Positions 52,355 through 61,103 of a stretch of DNA of 64,000 bases are shown here, in pieces. The translations under genes were made by a program, and so were the position numbers. The notes below the pieces were generated by a model that had not been told where the DNA came from, ran no database searches, and saw only the letters and a list, made by a program, of their open reading frames with translations. The stretch comes from Deltaproteobacteria bacterium (GTDB taxonomy: Bacteria > Myxococcota_A > UBA9160 > UBA4427), in the NCBI GenBank assembly GCA_016713665.1, contig JADJOR010000005.1:889505-953504 (forward strand), written 5' to 3'. Each line of letters begins with the position of its first letter. The stretch's first letter is position 1.

Positions 52355-53863
52355 ATGCATCTGAACCTCGGCTCGATCCTGCGGGCCACCGCGCTCGAGA
52401 CCCCCGACGCGATCGCCCTGCGCGCGGGCGACCTCGCGATCCCCTACCGCGACCTCGATCGCGCCGCGCGCGGCGTCGCGACGCGGCTGCGCGAGCGCGG
52501 CGTCTGCTCCGGCGACAAGGTGGCGCTGCTCGTCCCGAACGTCCCCGAGTTCACGATCGCCTACTTCGGGATCCTCTATGCCGGTGCGGCGGTGGTCCCG
52601 ATCAACGTCCTCGCGGCGGCGCCGGAGGTCACCTACTACCTCCAGGACTCGGAAGCGCGCATGCTGATCGTCCATCCGCTCTTCGAGGAGGTCGGCCGCG
52701 CCGGCGCTGCACCGCTGGCGGCGACCGTGATCCTCGCTTCGAACGAGGTCGGCGAGGACACGTTGGGCGGATTCGCCGCGGCGGAGCCCATCGAGGCGCC
52801 CTGCGCGACCTCGCCCCAGGACACCGCCGTCATCCTCTACACCTCGGGCACCACCGGCAAGCCCAAGGGCGCCGAGCTGACCCATTCGAACCTCTTCCTC
52901 AACTGCACCGTCGTCGTCCCGCGCCTGCTCCCGCCCACCGACGGAGTCCACCGCGCCCTCGCGACGCTCCCGCTCTTCCATTCGTTCGGGCAGACGGTGA
53001 TCCAGAACGGCATGATCGCCCAGGGCGGCAGCCTGACGCTGCTGCCGCGCTTCGAGCCGGAGACGGCCTTCGCGCTGATCGAGCGCGATCGGCTCTCGAT
53101 CTTCGCCGGCGTCCCCACGATGTACTTCGCCTTGCTCCACCACCGCGGCGATCGCGCCTACGACGTGTCGAGCCTGCGCAGCTGCCTGACCGGCGGCGCG
53201 CCGATGCCGGTCGAGGTCCTCTACGCCTTCGAGGAGAAGTTCAACGTCGAGGTCCTCGAGGGCTTCGGCCTCTCGGAGACCTCGCCGGTCGCGAGCTTCA
53301 ACGTGCTTTCGAAGCCGAGGAAGCCGGGCTCGATCGGGTATCCGGTCTGGGGCGTCGAGATGTGCATCGTCAACGACGCCGACCAGAAGCTCCCCGACGG
53401 CGAGCACGGCGAGATCTGCATCCGCGGCCACAACGTCATGAAGGGCTATCTCAACCGCCCCGACGCCAACAAGGAGGCGCTGCGCGGCGGCTGGTTCCAC
53501 TCCGGCGACATCGGCTATCGCGACGGCGACGGATGTTATTGGATCGTCGACCGCAAGAAGGACATGATCCTGCGCGGCGGCTTCAACGTCTATCCGCGCG
53601 AGGTCGAGGAGGTCCTCTACCAGCACGAGGCCGTCGTCGAGGCCGCCGTCATCGGCATCCCGAACGAGAGCCACGGCGAGGAGGTGAAGGCCGTCGTCGC
53701 CCTCAAGCCCGACGCGAAGGTCACGCCCGAGGCGCTGCAGGCCTTCTGCAAGGACCGCCTCGCCGCCTACAAGTACCCGCGCGTGATCGAGATCCGCGAC
53801 AGCCTGCCCAAGGGCTCGACGGGCAAGATCCTGAAGCGCGAGCTGCGCGAGCCCACCGCCTAG
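52355..53863 (+). CDS. Long-chain fatty-acid-CoA ligase (AMP-binding)
   Basis: A 502-residue adenylate-forming enzyme that activates a carboxylic acid to its CoA thioester using ATP. The P-loop is ILYTSGTTGKPKGAELTH; then LPLFHSFGQT, GFGLSETSPVASFN, WFHSGDIGYRDGDG, KDMILRGGFNVYPREVEEVL and PKGSTGKILKREL with the late catalytic lysine. FadD-like by pattern, chain length not known. With an acyl-CoA dehydrogenase earlier it fits a fatty-acid-using lifestyle. Confidence 0.95.
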   Translation: MHLNLGSILRATALETPDAIALRAGDLAIPYRDLDRAARGVATRLRERGVCSGDKVALLVPNVPEFTIAYFGILYAGAAVVPINVLAAAPEVTYYLQDSEARMLIVHPLFEEVGRAGAAPLAATVILASNEVGEDTLGGFAAAEPIEAPCATSPQDTAVILYTSGTTGKPKGAELTHSNLFLNCTVVVPRLLPPTDGVHRALATLPLFHSFGQTVIQNGMIAQGGSLTLLPRFEPETAFALIERDRLSIFAGVPTMYFALLHHRGDRAYDVSSLRSCLTGGAPMPVEVLYAFEEKFNVEVLEGFGLSETSPVASFNVLSKPRKPGSIGYPVWGVEMCIVNDADQKLPDGEHGEICIRGHNVMKGYLNRPDANKEALRGGWFHSGDIGYRDGDGCYWIVDRKKDMILRGGFNVYPREVEEVLYQHEAVVEAAVIGIPNESHGEEVKAVVALKPDAKVTPEALQAFCKDRLAAYKYPRVIEIRDSLPKGSTGKILKRELREPTA

Positions 53864-54150
53864 CGCCGCGCGCCGCGAGGTCGCTCGACGGCGCGGGTCC
53901 CGGCCCCGGCCCCGGCCCGCCCGCCGGCCGCGTCCCCGCCTGTGACCGCATTCGTCACGCCCCGCCCCGATGCTCCGTCCATCGGGCGAAGCGAACCCCC
54001 CAGAAGGTCGCCCGGGTCGCGTGGGGTGCGGCGGTGTCGGGCGACGCCGGCCGCGCCCCACGCGGCGAGTTCCCCCGCTGCTTCGTGCTGGCTGTCGGCG
54101 AGGCGCGGCCGGGGCGGATCGGGTCGGGGGCGGCGAAGGGAGTCGACGAG

Positions 54151-54720
54151 ATGGCGGTTGCGAGCAGGGGCGTCGAGAAGAGCGTCGATGGGAAGTCGGG
54201 GGTCGAGAGGGACATCGAGAACAGGGACGTCCGGAGAACGGAGCCGGGCGGGGCGCCGGGGACGAATCGGCGGGGAAGTCCGCGCAGCGCCGGCAGCGAG
54301 CCCGGGCCGCGGGTCTGCGGCCTCGCGAGCGCGCGGGATCGGGCGAGGCTGCGGGAGCGCTACGCGGCGGAGCGCGCCCGGGTCGAGCAGGCCCTCGCCC
54401 GCGGACCGGTCGGTCTCGACTGCGCGGAGGAAGGGGCGCCCCGGTCCCGACGGCGAGCCCCCGCCGCCCCCGTCGGTCGACCGCCGTTCGCGGACGCGGC
54501 GGCTTCGAGCGCTGCGGTGGACGGGTTGCCGACCCGGCGTGCTGCGGTCTGCGTCTGCCGGGTCTGCGGCGGGAGCGACATCGCCGTCGATCTCGTCCGC
54601 GATCGGGGGACGTGGCGGCTCGCGCGCTGCGGTCGCTGCGACTTCATCTGGACCGAGCGGGCGACCGAGCTCCGGAGCGCGCCGCGCGTGATACGGTGCC
54701 GCGATGCGAGTGCCGCGTGA
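54151..54720 (+). CDS. Protein with C-terminal zinc ribbon
   Basis: A 189-residue protein. The N-terminal 30 residues are a charged repeat-like stretch (VEKSVDG, VERDIENRD) coded by imperfect 12-bp DNA repeats. The C-terminus has a zinc ribbon, VCRVCGGSDIAVDL...LARCGRCDFIWTERA, as at the start of some SAM methyltransferases, but nothing follows it here. Codon bias supports translation. The start is uncertain; ATG 54151 has GGGAG upstream. Its last 17 bases overlap the BtuF-like gene. Confidence 0.58.
   Translation: MAVASRGVEKSVDGKSGVERDIENRDVRRTEPGGAPGTNRRGSPRSAGSEPGPRVCGLASARDRARLRERYAAERARVEQALARGPVGLDCAEEGAPRSRRRAPAAPVGRPPFADAAASSAAVDGLPTRRAAVCVCRVCGGSDIAVDLVRDRGTWRLARCGRCDFIWTERATELRSAPRVIRCRDASAA
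54160..54236. repeat. Imperfect 12-bp repeats
   Basis: Units such as GAGAAGAGCGTC, GATGGGAAGTCG and GAGAGGGACATC follow one another. A 15-mer, GTCGATGGGAAGTCG, is identical to one in the array at 29071-29159. Confidence 0.5.
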
Positions 54721-55663
54721 GAGCCATCCCCGGATCGTCTGGGATCCGGGGAATCTGCCTCGGCGATCGTTCCGCCGGATCGTGAGTCTGGTGCCGAGTC
54801 TCTCCGAGGCCCTCGTCGTCCTCGGACTCGGTGATCGCCTGGTCGGGGTCACGGCCTACTGCGTGCTCCCGCCCGGTGCCTTCGCGGCGCTGCCGAAGGT
54901 CGGCGGGACGAAGGACGCGGACGTCGCGGCCATTCTCGAGCTACGGCCGGATCTCGTGATCGCGAACCAGGAGGAGAACACGGCTCGGGTCGTGGGCAAG
55001 CTCGTCGAGGCGGGCATCGATGTCTGGGTGACCTATCCGCGGACCGTTCGCGAAGGCGCCGAGCTGCTGCGCGCGCTGGCCCGCCTCGGCGCCGCGCCGG
55101 AGGTCGAGGCCCGGGTCGTCGAGCCGGTCTTCGCCGCCATCGAGGCGGCCGAGCGGCGCCGCGAGCGCCGGCCCGACCCGGTGAGAACCGATCGTTCCGG
55201 CCCGGCAGAGGGGGCCGTCGACCCTGCGGCCGCCCGGCTCCCGCCGCCGGTCCGGGTCTTCTGCGCGATCTGGCGCGATCCCTGGATGACCGTCGGCGCG
55301 GACACGTACATCCATGATCTGATTGAGCTTTGTGGTGGTGCGAACGTGTTCGCAGAGACCATTTCGAGCGTGGAGCCGGTGCCCGGGCCGGGGGCAGGGG
55401 ACGAGCGGACGTCCGGTGCCCGCAATCGCCGCTACCCGATCGTCGACCGGGCGGCGATCGAGGCAGCCCGGCCCGAGGTCATCCTGCTGCCGAGCGAGCC
55501 CTATGCCTTTGGCGAACGCGATCGCGAAGAGCTTCTCGGCTTCGACTGCCCGGCCGCGGTGGGCGGCCGCGTGCACTGCATCGACGGCTCCCTGGTCTCG
55601 TGGTACGGTCCGCGCATCGCCGAGGCAATTCGGGTACTTGGGCCGCTTCTTGCGAACGTGTGA
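54704..55663 (+). CDS. BtuF-like substrate-binding protein
   Basis: A 319-residue helical-backbone metal-receptor protein (type III solute binder for B12 or Fe siderophores): RIVSLVPSLSEALVVLGLGDRL, VGGTKDADVAAILELRPDLV, WMTVGADTYIHDLIELCGGANVF and EVILLPSEPYAFGERD. No signal peptide is visible at the N-terminus, so it may be cytoplasmic or anchored otherwise, and no BtuC/BtuD partner is adjacent. An Arg/Pro/Ala-rich insert (about 153-180) sits between the lobes. ATG 54704 overlaps the previous gene. Confidence 0.86.
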   Translation: MRVPRESHPRIVWDPGNLPRRSFRRIVSLVPSLSEALVVLGLGDRLVGVTAYCVLPPGAFAALPKVGGTKDADVAAILELRPDLVIANQEENTARVVGKLVEAGIDVWVTYPRTVREGAELLRALARLGAAPEVEARVVEPVFAAIEAAERRRERRPDPVRTDRSGPAEGAVDPAAARLPPPVRVFCAIWRDPWMTVGADTYIHDLIELCGGANVFAETISSVEPVPGPGAGDERTSGARNRRYPIVDRAAIEAARPEVILLPSEPYAFGERDREELLGFDCPAAVGGRVHCIDGSLVSWYGPRIAEAIRVLGPLLANV

Positions 55664-55945
55664 AGCGTGTCCACGAGCGGCCGTCGCGCCAACCTCCCAC
55701 GCGTCGCTCGCCGAGCCTGGTTCTTGTCTGGCGATTGCCCGAGCGGGTGCATCGACGTGGATCGTCGCGGGATGCACCGGGGGTACGTGAGGGGAGGTCC
55801 CGGATCTTCCATCAAGTGCTTCCGAAGGCCCTCCGAAGAGGGTCGCAACGCCCGTGCAACTGCAAAGGCAGGCGCGCCTTCGCAGACGGGATTCGACGTG
55901 AGGCTGGGCCATCACCGCGAGGTCCACAGGGAGGTGCCGAGCACG

Positions 55946-57736
55946 ATGACGAACCAACCGACCGACCACTCGAGGTCCGGGCGCGCGCTCGACCTGCGAG
56001 GTTCGGGGGCCGGCCGAACCGTCCGGGCGATCGTCGCCCTGCTCGGGCTGCTGGCGATCGCGTCGACGGCCGTCCCGGTGGCCATCGCCGCCGAGGTCGT
56101 CGAGGTGCGCGTCGGACGCCATCCCGACTTCACCCGCGTCGTCTTCGAGCTCGATCGCGCCGCCGGCTATCGCATCGAGCGCAGCGACCCGAGCTCGAAG
56201 AACGCCGAGCTGATCGTCTCCCTCGAAGCGGGCTCGATCCCGCGCCGCATCCAATCCTCCAAATCCTTCATCGAGCAGGTCGTCGTCGAGCCTTCGGGCG
56301 GGCGCTCGATCGCGCGCATCCGCCTCGCGCAGGGCGGCCTCAAATTGAAGGAGATGATCCTCGCGAGCCCGCCGCGCATCGTGCTCGACGTGATCTCCGA
56401 GAGCGCGGCGAAGAGCGGCGTCACGACCGCGGCGGCGAAGTCGACCGCGCCGTCGAAGGCCCCGACGGCGAGTCGCCCGTCGACGTCTCCCTCGACCGCC
56501 GCGGGCTCCGCGACGAAATCAGCGTCGGCGACGACGAGCCTCGCCGGGACCAGCGCGAGCAGCCCCGCGAAGAGCCCCGCCACGACCGCCGCGGCGCCGT
56601 CGAAGCCCGGCAACGTCGTGCCCGCTCCCGCTCCGAAGACGAAGGTCCTCGCGAGCACCGGATCGTCGGGCAGCTCGCCCTCGCCTAACACCCAGGCCGC
56701 CGGCCAGTCCGCTGCACCGGCTTCCGCCCCTTCGCAGGGAACGCCGTCGGCCGGAGCGCCGCCCGAGGGCGCTTCCGACGCCGGCGAGCTGGCGCTCGCC
56801 CAGAACGACGCGGGCAGCGCGCCGAGCGAATGGAGCGACGGCGCGAGCGGAATGCCCGATGCCGAGGGCTCGACCGGCGCTTCCGACGCGGCGGGCCTCC
56901 CGGGCGCTGACACGCCGGCGGCGGCGGACGCCGCGGCGCGGGCGAACGAGCGGCCGATGATGGTCAAGTCGAACGAAGCCGAGCAGGGCGGTGACGGCGG
57001 AGGGCTCCTCAACTGGGCGCTCGTCGGCGCCGGGCTCGCCGTGGTCGCCTTCGGCGGCCTGGTCGTCGCACGCCGCCGCCGCGCCACTGCGCTCGGCGAC
57101 GACGACGCGGAGACGGTCGGTGACGACGGCGACGAGGCGGCCACGAGCCCCTTCTTCGGGGCGCGCGAGAGCGACGACGCGGAGACCGAAGAGGACGAAG
57201 AGGAAGAGGAGCAGACCCAGCCGGCCAGCGCCTCCAACCCCTTCGCCGGCCTCTCCGACAGCACGGCGTCCTTCGGCGCGGACAAGGCCCGCGAGGCCGC
57301 CCGGCCGACGCGCGGCGCCGATCGCCCCGCCGACAAGCATTCCGCAGACAGACTGGCAGACAAACAAGAGAAGAAACCGTCGGAGTCGCTGCTCTTCGAC
57401 GACGCCGAGGAGACGAAGATGGAAGGCATGGAAGTCATTTCGCGATCGCAGGCCACCGAGCTCGGAGGAGCGATGCCCATGATGGGAGCCGGTTCGGACG
57501 AGCTGACCCAGATGTTCCGCGAGATGCAGCGCCGCGTCGCCGCCCTCGAGAGCCGGATCGACGAGCTCGTCGACGCCCGCGATCGACTCGAGCGCCAGGT
57601 CGCGGCCCAGACCGAGGAGCTGCGCGTGCAGCGCGCGGCCATCGCCCGCACCCAGCGCGCCGTCCGCAACCTCGCCCGGCCCGACGACGGCGTAGACGAC
57701 GAGCCGACCGAGCCCGCGCTGCGCGAGCCGAACTGA
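55946..57736 (+). CDS. AMIN-domain, FimV-like envelope protein
   Basis: A 596-residue protein. A signal peptide (LLAIASTAVPVAIAA) leads to an AMIN domain (EVRVGRHPDFTRVVFELDRA to PPRIVLDVISE), which binds the cell wall in secretin and amidase partners. A long Ala/Ser/Pro-rich linker precedes one membrane helix (LLNWALVGAGLAVVAFGGLV), an acidic stretch (TEEDEEEEEQTQ) and a C-terminal coiled coil (MQRRVAALESRIDELVDARD). That order recalls FimV-like hub proteins of type IV pili and type II secretion, and GspA/GspB are just downstream. ATG 55946 follows GGGAGG. Confidence 0.83.
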   Translation: MTNQPTDHSRSGRALDLRGSGAGRTVRAIVALLGLLAIASTAVPVAIAAEVVEVRVGRHPDFTRVVFELDRAAGYRIERSDPSSKNAELIVSLEAGSIPRRIQSSKSFIEQVVVEPSGGRSIARIRLAQGGLKLKEMILASPPRIVLDVISESAAKSGVTTAAAKSTAPSKAPTASRPSTSPSTAAGSATKSASATTSLAGTSASSPAKSPATTAAAPSKPGNVVPAPAPKTKVLASTGSSGSSPSPNTQAAGQSAAPASAPSQGTPSAGAPPEGASDAGELALAQNDAGSAPSEWSDGASGMPDAEGSTGASDAAGLPGADTPAAADAAARANERPMMVKSNEAEQGGDGGGLLNWALVGAGLAVVAFGGLVVARRRRATALGDDDAETVGDDGDEAATSPFFGARESDDAETEEDEEEEEQTQPASASNPFAGLSDSTASFGADKAREAARPTRGADRPADKHSADRLADKQEKKPSESLLFDDAEETKMEGMEVISRSQATELGGAMPMMGAGSDELTQMFREMQRRVAALESRIDELVDARDRLERQVAAQTEELRVQRAAIARTQRAVRNLARPDDGVDDEPTEPALREPN

Positions 57737-57781
57737 AGTCCCGCGCGCCGCAAAGCGCGCGCTGGATTCGATGAAGACGAA

Positions 57782-57811
57782 ACGGACGGCCCGCGCGAGC
57801 GAGCCGTCCGT
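57782..57811. terminator. Bidirectional intrinsic terminator
   Basis: ACGGACGGC (57782-57790) and GCCGTCCGT (57803-57811) form a perfect nine-pair stem with a 12-base loop. It is followed by CTTCGTTTC on the plus side and has GAAGACGAA before it, giving T-rich tails both ways. It sits between convergent genes and can end both. Confidence 0.78.
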
Positions 57812-57859
57812 CTTCGTTTCGGTCTGGCGACTGGCGTGAAGCGCCCGTCGTCGGCCTTC

Positions 57860-58855
57860 TCAACCCGCGAGCAGCATCGCCCCGAGTGCCCCCGCGTGAC
57901 CGCTGCGTGGCAGCACGATCGCCTCGAAGCCCATCACCGTCGAAAGCAAGCGCACGATCTCGACCAGGCGCGGATTGTCGTGGAGCGTCGAGCCGCCGTA
58001 GACGATGCGCGTGACCCCGACCGATTTCGCGTTCGCGTTGGCGAGCAGCGCGATGTTCTCCGCCACCAGCCCCATCACCGCCGCCGCCAGATCCTCGCGC
58101 CGCGCCGGCAGCGGGCCTGCCGCCGCCGGGCCCCCGCCCGCCGCCGCGGCACCGCGACGCGCGTCGTTCGGCGCGCCGCCGCCTACGCCATCGCGATTCC
58201 CGTCGCCGCCGCCTTCACCCCGTTCCTGCTCGAGCGCCCGCGCCAGCTTCCCGAAGGACGCCGCCGTCGCCTCGCCGGCGATCGGGATCGCGTGTTTGGC
58301 GTAGATGTCCGCGATCAGCAGATCGACGTTGCCGCGGCTGCCGCGGGCGGCCAGCGCGACGAGCTCGTCGTGGCTGCGGCAGCCGGTCAGCGCATAGCCG
58401 AGGCCGAGGGCGGTGCCGCCGCCGAGTGCGGTGCCCCCGACCCGCTCGACGCGATCGCCCTCGACGCGCAGGGCCGAGGTCCCGGTCCCGATCGAGACCA
58501 GCAGATAGGGCACCGACTTCGCCAGCCCCGACAAACGCAGCAGCTCGTTGGCGCCCCGTCCCCACGCATCGAATTCGATCGGATTCGCGGCCGGGCGCGC
58601 GAGGTCGGCGAGGATGGCGCCGCTGCCGCAGCCCGTGACCCCGATCCGGTCGGGGGCGAGCTCGGCCACCAGCCGCCCGACCCGCTCGGTCGACGGCGAG
58701 GCCCAGGTCGCGAAATGCCGCTCCCCGCCGCGATCGCGCACGCAGAGCTTGACCAGCGTGGCCCCCGAGTCGACGCCCATCGCCTCGGCCGCGGCGAGCC
58801 GCCGATCGAACTGGCCGAAGGCGGCGAACGTCCCAATGCCTGCGTTGGTCTCCAC
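57860..58855 (-). CDS. Type II pantothenate kinase (CoaW-like)
   Basis: This enzyme phosphorylates pantothenate, the first step to coenzyme A. The 331-residue protein has the ASKHA-fold motifs of eukaryote-like PanK II: MGVDSGATLVKLCV, GVTGCGSGA, LLVSIGTGTSALRV, GGTALGGGTALGLG and the late IVYGGSTLHDNP. An insert rich in Gly/Ala/Arg (about 200-250) is unusual. GTG 58855 has GAGGCG upstream; ATG at MGVDSG is a shorter option. It lies divergent from GspA. Confidence 0.88.
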   Translation of the reverse strand: METNAGIGTFAAFGQFDRRLAAAEAMGVDSGATLVKLCVRDRGGERHFATWASPSTERVGRLVAELAPDRIGVTGCGSGAILADLARPAANPIEFDAWGRGANELLRLSGLAKSVPYLLVSIGTGTSALRVEGDRVERVGGTALGGGTALGLGYALTGCRSHDELVALAARGSRGNVDLLIADIYAKHAIPIAGEATAASFGKLARALEQERGEGGGDGNRDGVGGGAPNDARRGAAAAGGGPAAAGPLPARREDLAAAVMGLVAENIALLANANAKSVGVTRIVYGGSTLHDNPRLVEIVRLLSTVMGFEAIVLPRSGHAGALGAMLLAG

Positions 58856-58979
58856 GCGTCGCCTCGTTTCTCCGCGGTCGCGGCGCCGCCCCGCGCACGC
58901 GCGAGGTCGACGCATCGCGAGGCAGACCGGATTCGCCGTCTGGTCCGTTCCGTTAGACTCCGCCCCGGACGGGAGCCCG

Positions 58980-61103
58980 ATGTATACCGCGTTCTATGGC
59001 CTGCGTGAGAAGCCCTTCGCGCTGAGCCCCGATCCCCGCTTCCTCTATCTGGCGGCCTCACACCGCGAGGCCCTCGCGCATCTGTTGTATGGCATCGAGC
59101 AGGGCGAGGGCTTCATCTCGGTGACCGGCGAGGTCGGCACCGGCAAGACGACCCTCTGTCGGACCCTGCTCGAGCGCCTCGAAGGGCAGATCGAGCTCGC
59201 CTTCCTGTTCAATCCCAGCAAGAGCGCCCTCGAGCTGCTCCAGTCCATCTGCGCCGAGTACGGGCTCCCGGCGGAGGGCCTCGGCCGCCGGAGTCTCATG
59301 AGCCAGCTCAACAAGTTCCTGCTCGAGCAGAAGGAGCGGAAGCGGCGCGTGCTGCTCATCATCGACGAGGCGCAGACGCTCTCCGAGAACACCCTCGAGC
59401 AGGTCCGACTCCTCTCCAACCTCGAGACCAGCCGCGAGAAGCTCATCCAGATCCTCCTGCTCGGTCAGCCCGAGCTCGATCGCAAGCTCGACGAGCGCGG
59501 CCTGCGCCAGCTGCGCCAGCGCATCAGCGTGCGCTGGAAGCTCGAGCCCCTCTCCGCCGACGAGACCGTCGCCTACGTCCGCCACCGCATCTCCGTCGCC
59601 GCCGGCGAGCCCAAGGATCTCTTCACCGAGTCCGCGCTCCGCGAAGTCCACCGCCGCACCGGCGGCATCCCCCGCCTCGTCAACCAGCTCTGCGACCGCG
59701 CGCTGCTCGCAGGCTATGCGGCTCGCGCCGCGCAGATCGGCCCGACCCTGATCCGCGCCGCCGCGCGCGAGATCCCCGACGTCCGCGATCCCGGCGAACG
59801 CGATCCGCGGACGGGCAGGGCGCTGCTCCGGCCCTGGATGAAGCGCCCGTGGATGTACTTCGCGATGACCCTCGGCTTCGTCGGCGTCGCCCTCTTCGCC
59901 GGCCTCGTGCTGGGCCGCAGCCAGCAGGCCGAAGGCCGGCCGGGCCGCCCCGGATCGACGCCGGCCGTCAGCGCGCGCGCCGACGAGGCGACGCAGACCG
60001 GTGTCGGCGCGTCGGGCGACGCTTCGAACGGCCGCTCGCCCTACGTCGGCCGCCTGATCGGCTACGTCGACGAAGACGGCCGCCCCATCCAGGCCCTGCG
60101 CGCGAGCGACGAAGCGCTCGTCGCCGCCGGCCTCGACCCCGAGGCGTTCCCGAGCGGCGACGGGGCCCGCGGCGGCGCGCCGGGATCCTTCGCCGACTCG
60201 CTCATGCAAGCGCTCCCCGGCGCCTTGCCCGGCAACCTCCCCGCCGCGCTCGCGGGCTCGGTCCCCGGCGCCCATCCGATCGCCGGCCTCGGCGCCTCCG
60301 CGTCGCCGGTCCTGCCCGTCGCCCCGGCCGTCTCGCGCAGCGCCGTCGCCCGCGGCGTCCTCCCCCAGCTCCTCGCCGACCGCTCGAGCGCCGACGCCCT
60401 CGCCGACAGCGAGCGCGCGTTCCTCGATCTCTATGACCTCGCCCCGTCGACCTCCGACCCCGCCGACGCCGACGAGCTCCAGAAGCGCCTCGAAGCCCGC
60501 GGCCTCCAGGCCACCGCCTTCGACGGCGGCTCGCTCGCCATGCTCCGCCGCCTCGACCATCCCGTGCTCATCCCCGTCGCGGTCGTCCCGACCCCCGTCC
60601 CCGCCATCGCCGTCGCCGAGTCCGACCGCCGCTGGCTCGCCCTGACCGGCTTCGACGGCGACCGCGTCTGGCTCGCCGGCCTCGTCCCCGGCCGCGTCGT
60701 CAGCGTCGCCCTCGACGAGCTCTCCCCGCGCTGGCTCGAAGCCGGCGTCATCATCTGGAAGAACCACGAACACCTCGCCGCCCGCGTCGAACGCGGCGCC
60801 GCCGAATCCAGCATCCGCTGGCTCCAGAGCGCGCTGGCCGAGCTCGGCTACCTGACCGCCCGCCCGACTGGCCGCTTCGACCCCGCGACCTCGGCTGCCC
60901 TGCGCGACTTCCAGACCGCCAACGACATCGTCGAAGACGGCGTCGTCGGCCCGCTCACCCAGATCGCCCTCTACGGCAAGCTCGACCGCTACCCCGTCCC
61001 GCGCCTGTCCCTCGCGAGCGCGCGCCCGCTCCCGACCGACTCGCCGAGCGTCGCCGCTCCGCCCGTCGCCTCACCCCCCGCCGTTCCCGGAGCCCGCGGA
61101 TGA
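58980..61103 (+). CDS. gspA: GspA/ExeA-type ATPase with peptidoglycan-binding domain
   Basis: A 707-residue membrane ATPase of the type II secretion accessory pair GspA/GspB, which helps place the secretin through the cell wall. Residues 1-280 are AAA+ (GLREKPFALSPDPRFLYL, Walker A GEVGTGKTT at 50-58, Walker B LLIIDEAQT). One membrane helix lies near 298-315 (AMTLGFVGVALFAGLVLG). The periplasmic part includes a C39-like/DUF region (LDHPVLIPVAVV, LTGFDGDRVWLAGL) and a peptidoglycan-binding domain (IRWLQSALAELGYL, ALRDFQTANDIVEDGVVGP). Start ATG 58980 follows GGGAGCCC. gspB overlaps by four bases. Confidence 0.92.
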   Translation: MYTAFYGLREKPFALSPDPRFLYLAASHREALAHLLYGIEQGEGFISVTGEVGTGKTTLCRTLLERLEGQIELAFLFNPSKSALELLQSICAEYGLPAEGLGRRSLMSQLNKFLLEQKERKRRVLLIIDEAQTLSENTLEQVRLLSNLETSREKLIQILLLGQPELDRKLDERGLRQLRQRISVRWKLEPLSADETVAYVRHRISVAAGEPKDLFTESALREVHRRTGGIPRLVNQLCDRALLAGYAARAAQIGPTLIRAAAREIPDVRDPGERDPRTGRALLRPWMKRPWMYFAMTLGFVGVALFAGLVLGRSQQAEGRPGRPGSTPAVSARADEATQTGVGASGDASNGRSPYVGRLIGYVDEDGRPIQALRASDEALVAAGLDPEAFPSGDGARGGAPGSFADSLMQALPGALPGNLPAALAGSVPGAHPIAGLGASASPVLPVAPAVSRSAVARGVLPQLLADRSSADALADSERAFLDLYDLAPSTSDPADADELQKRLEARGLQATAFDGGSLAMLRRLDHPVLIPVAVVPTPVPAIAVAESDRRWLALTGFDGDRVWLAGLVPGRVVSVALDELSPRWLEAGVIIWKNHEHLAARVERGAAESSIRWLQSALAELGYLTARPTGRFDPATSAALRDFQTANDIVEDGVVGPLTQIALYGKLDRYPVPRLSLASARPLPTDSPSVAAPPVASPPAVPGARG

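Noticed and set aside
53864..54150. A gene in the spacer after the acyl-CoA ligase.
   Set aside because: Frames here have no motifs and strongly skewed composition. Only a short inverted repeat (GTGAC/GTCAC near 53942) stands out.
55664..55945. Cobalamin riboswitch near the BtuF-like gene.
   Set aside because: No B12-box-like block was found before the gene or in the 282-base spacer after it.
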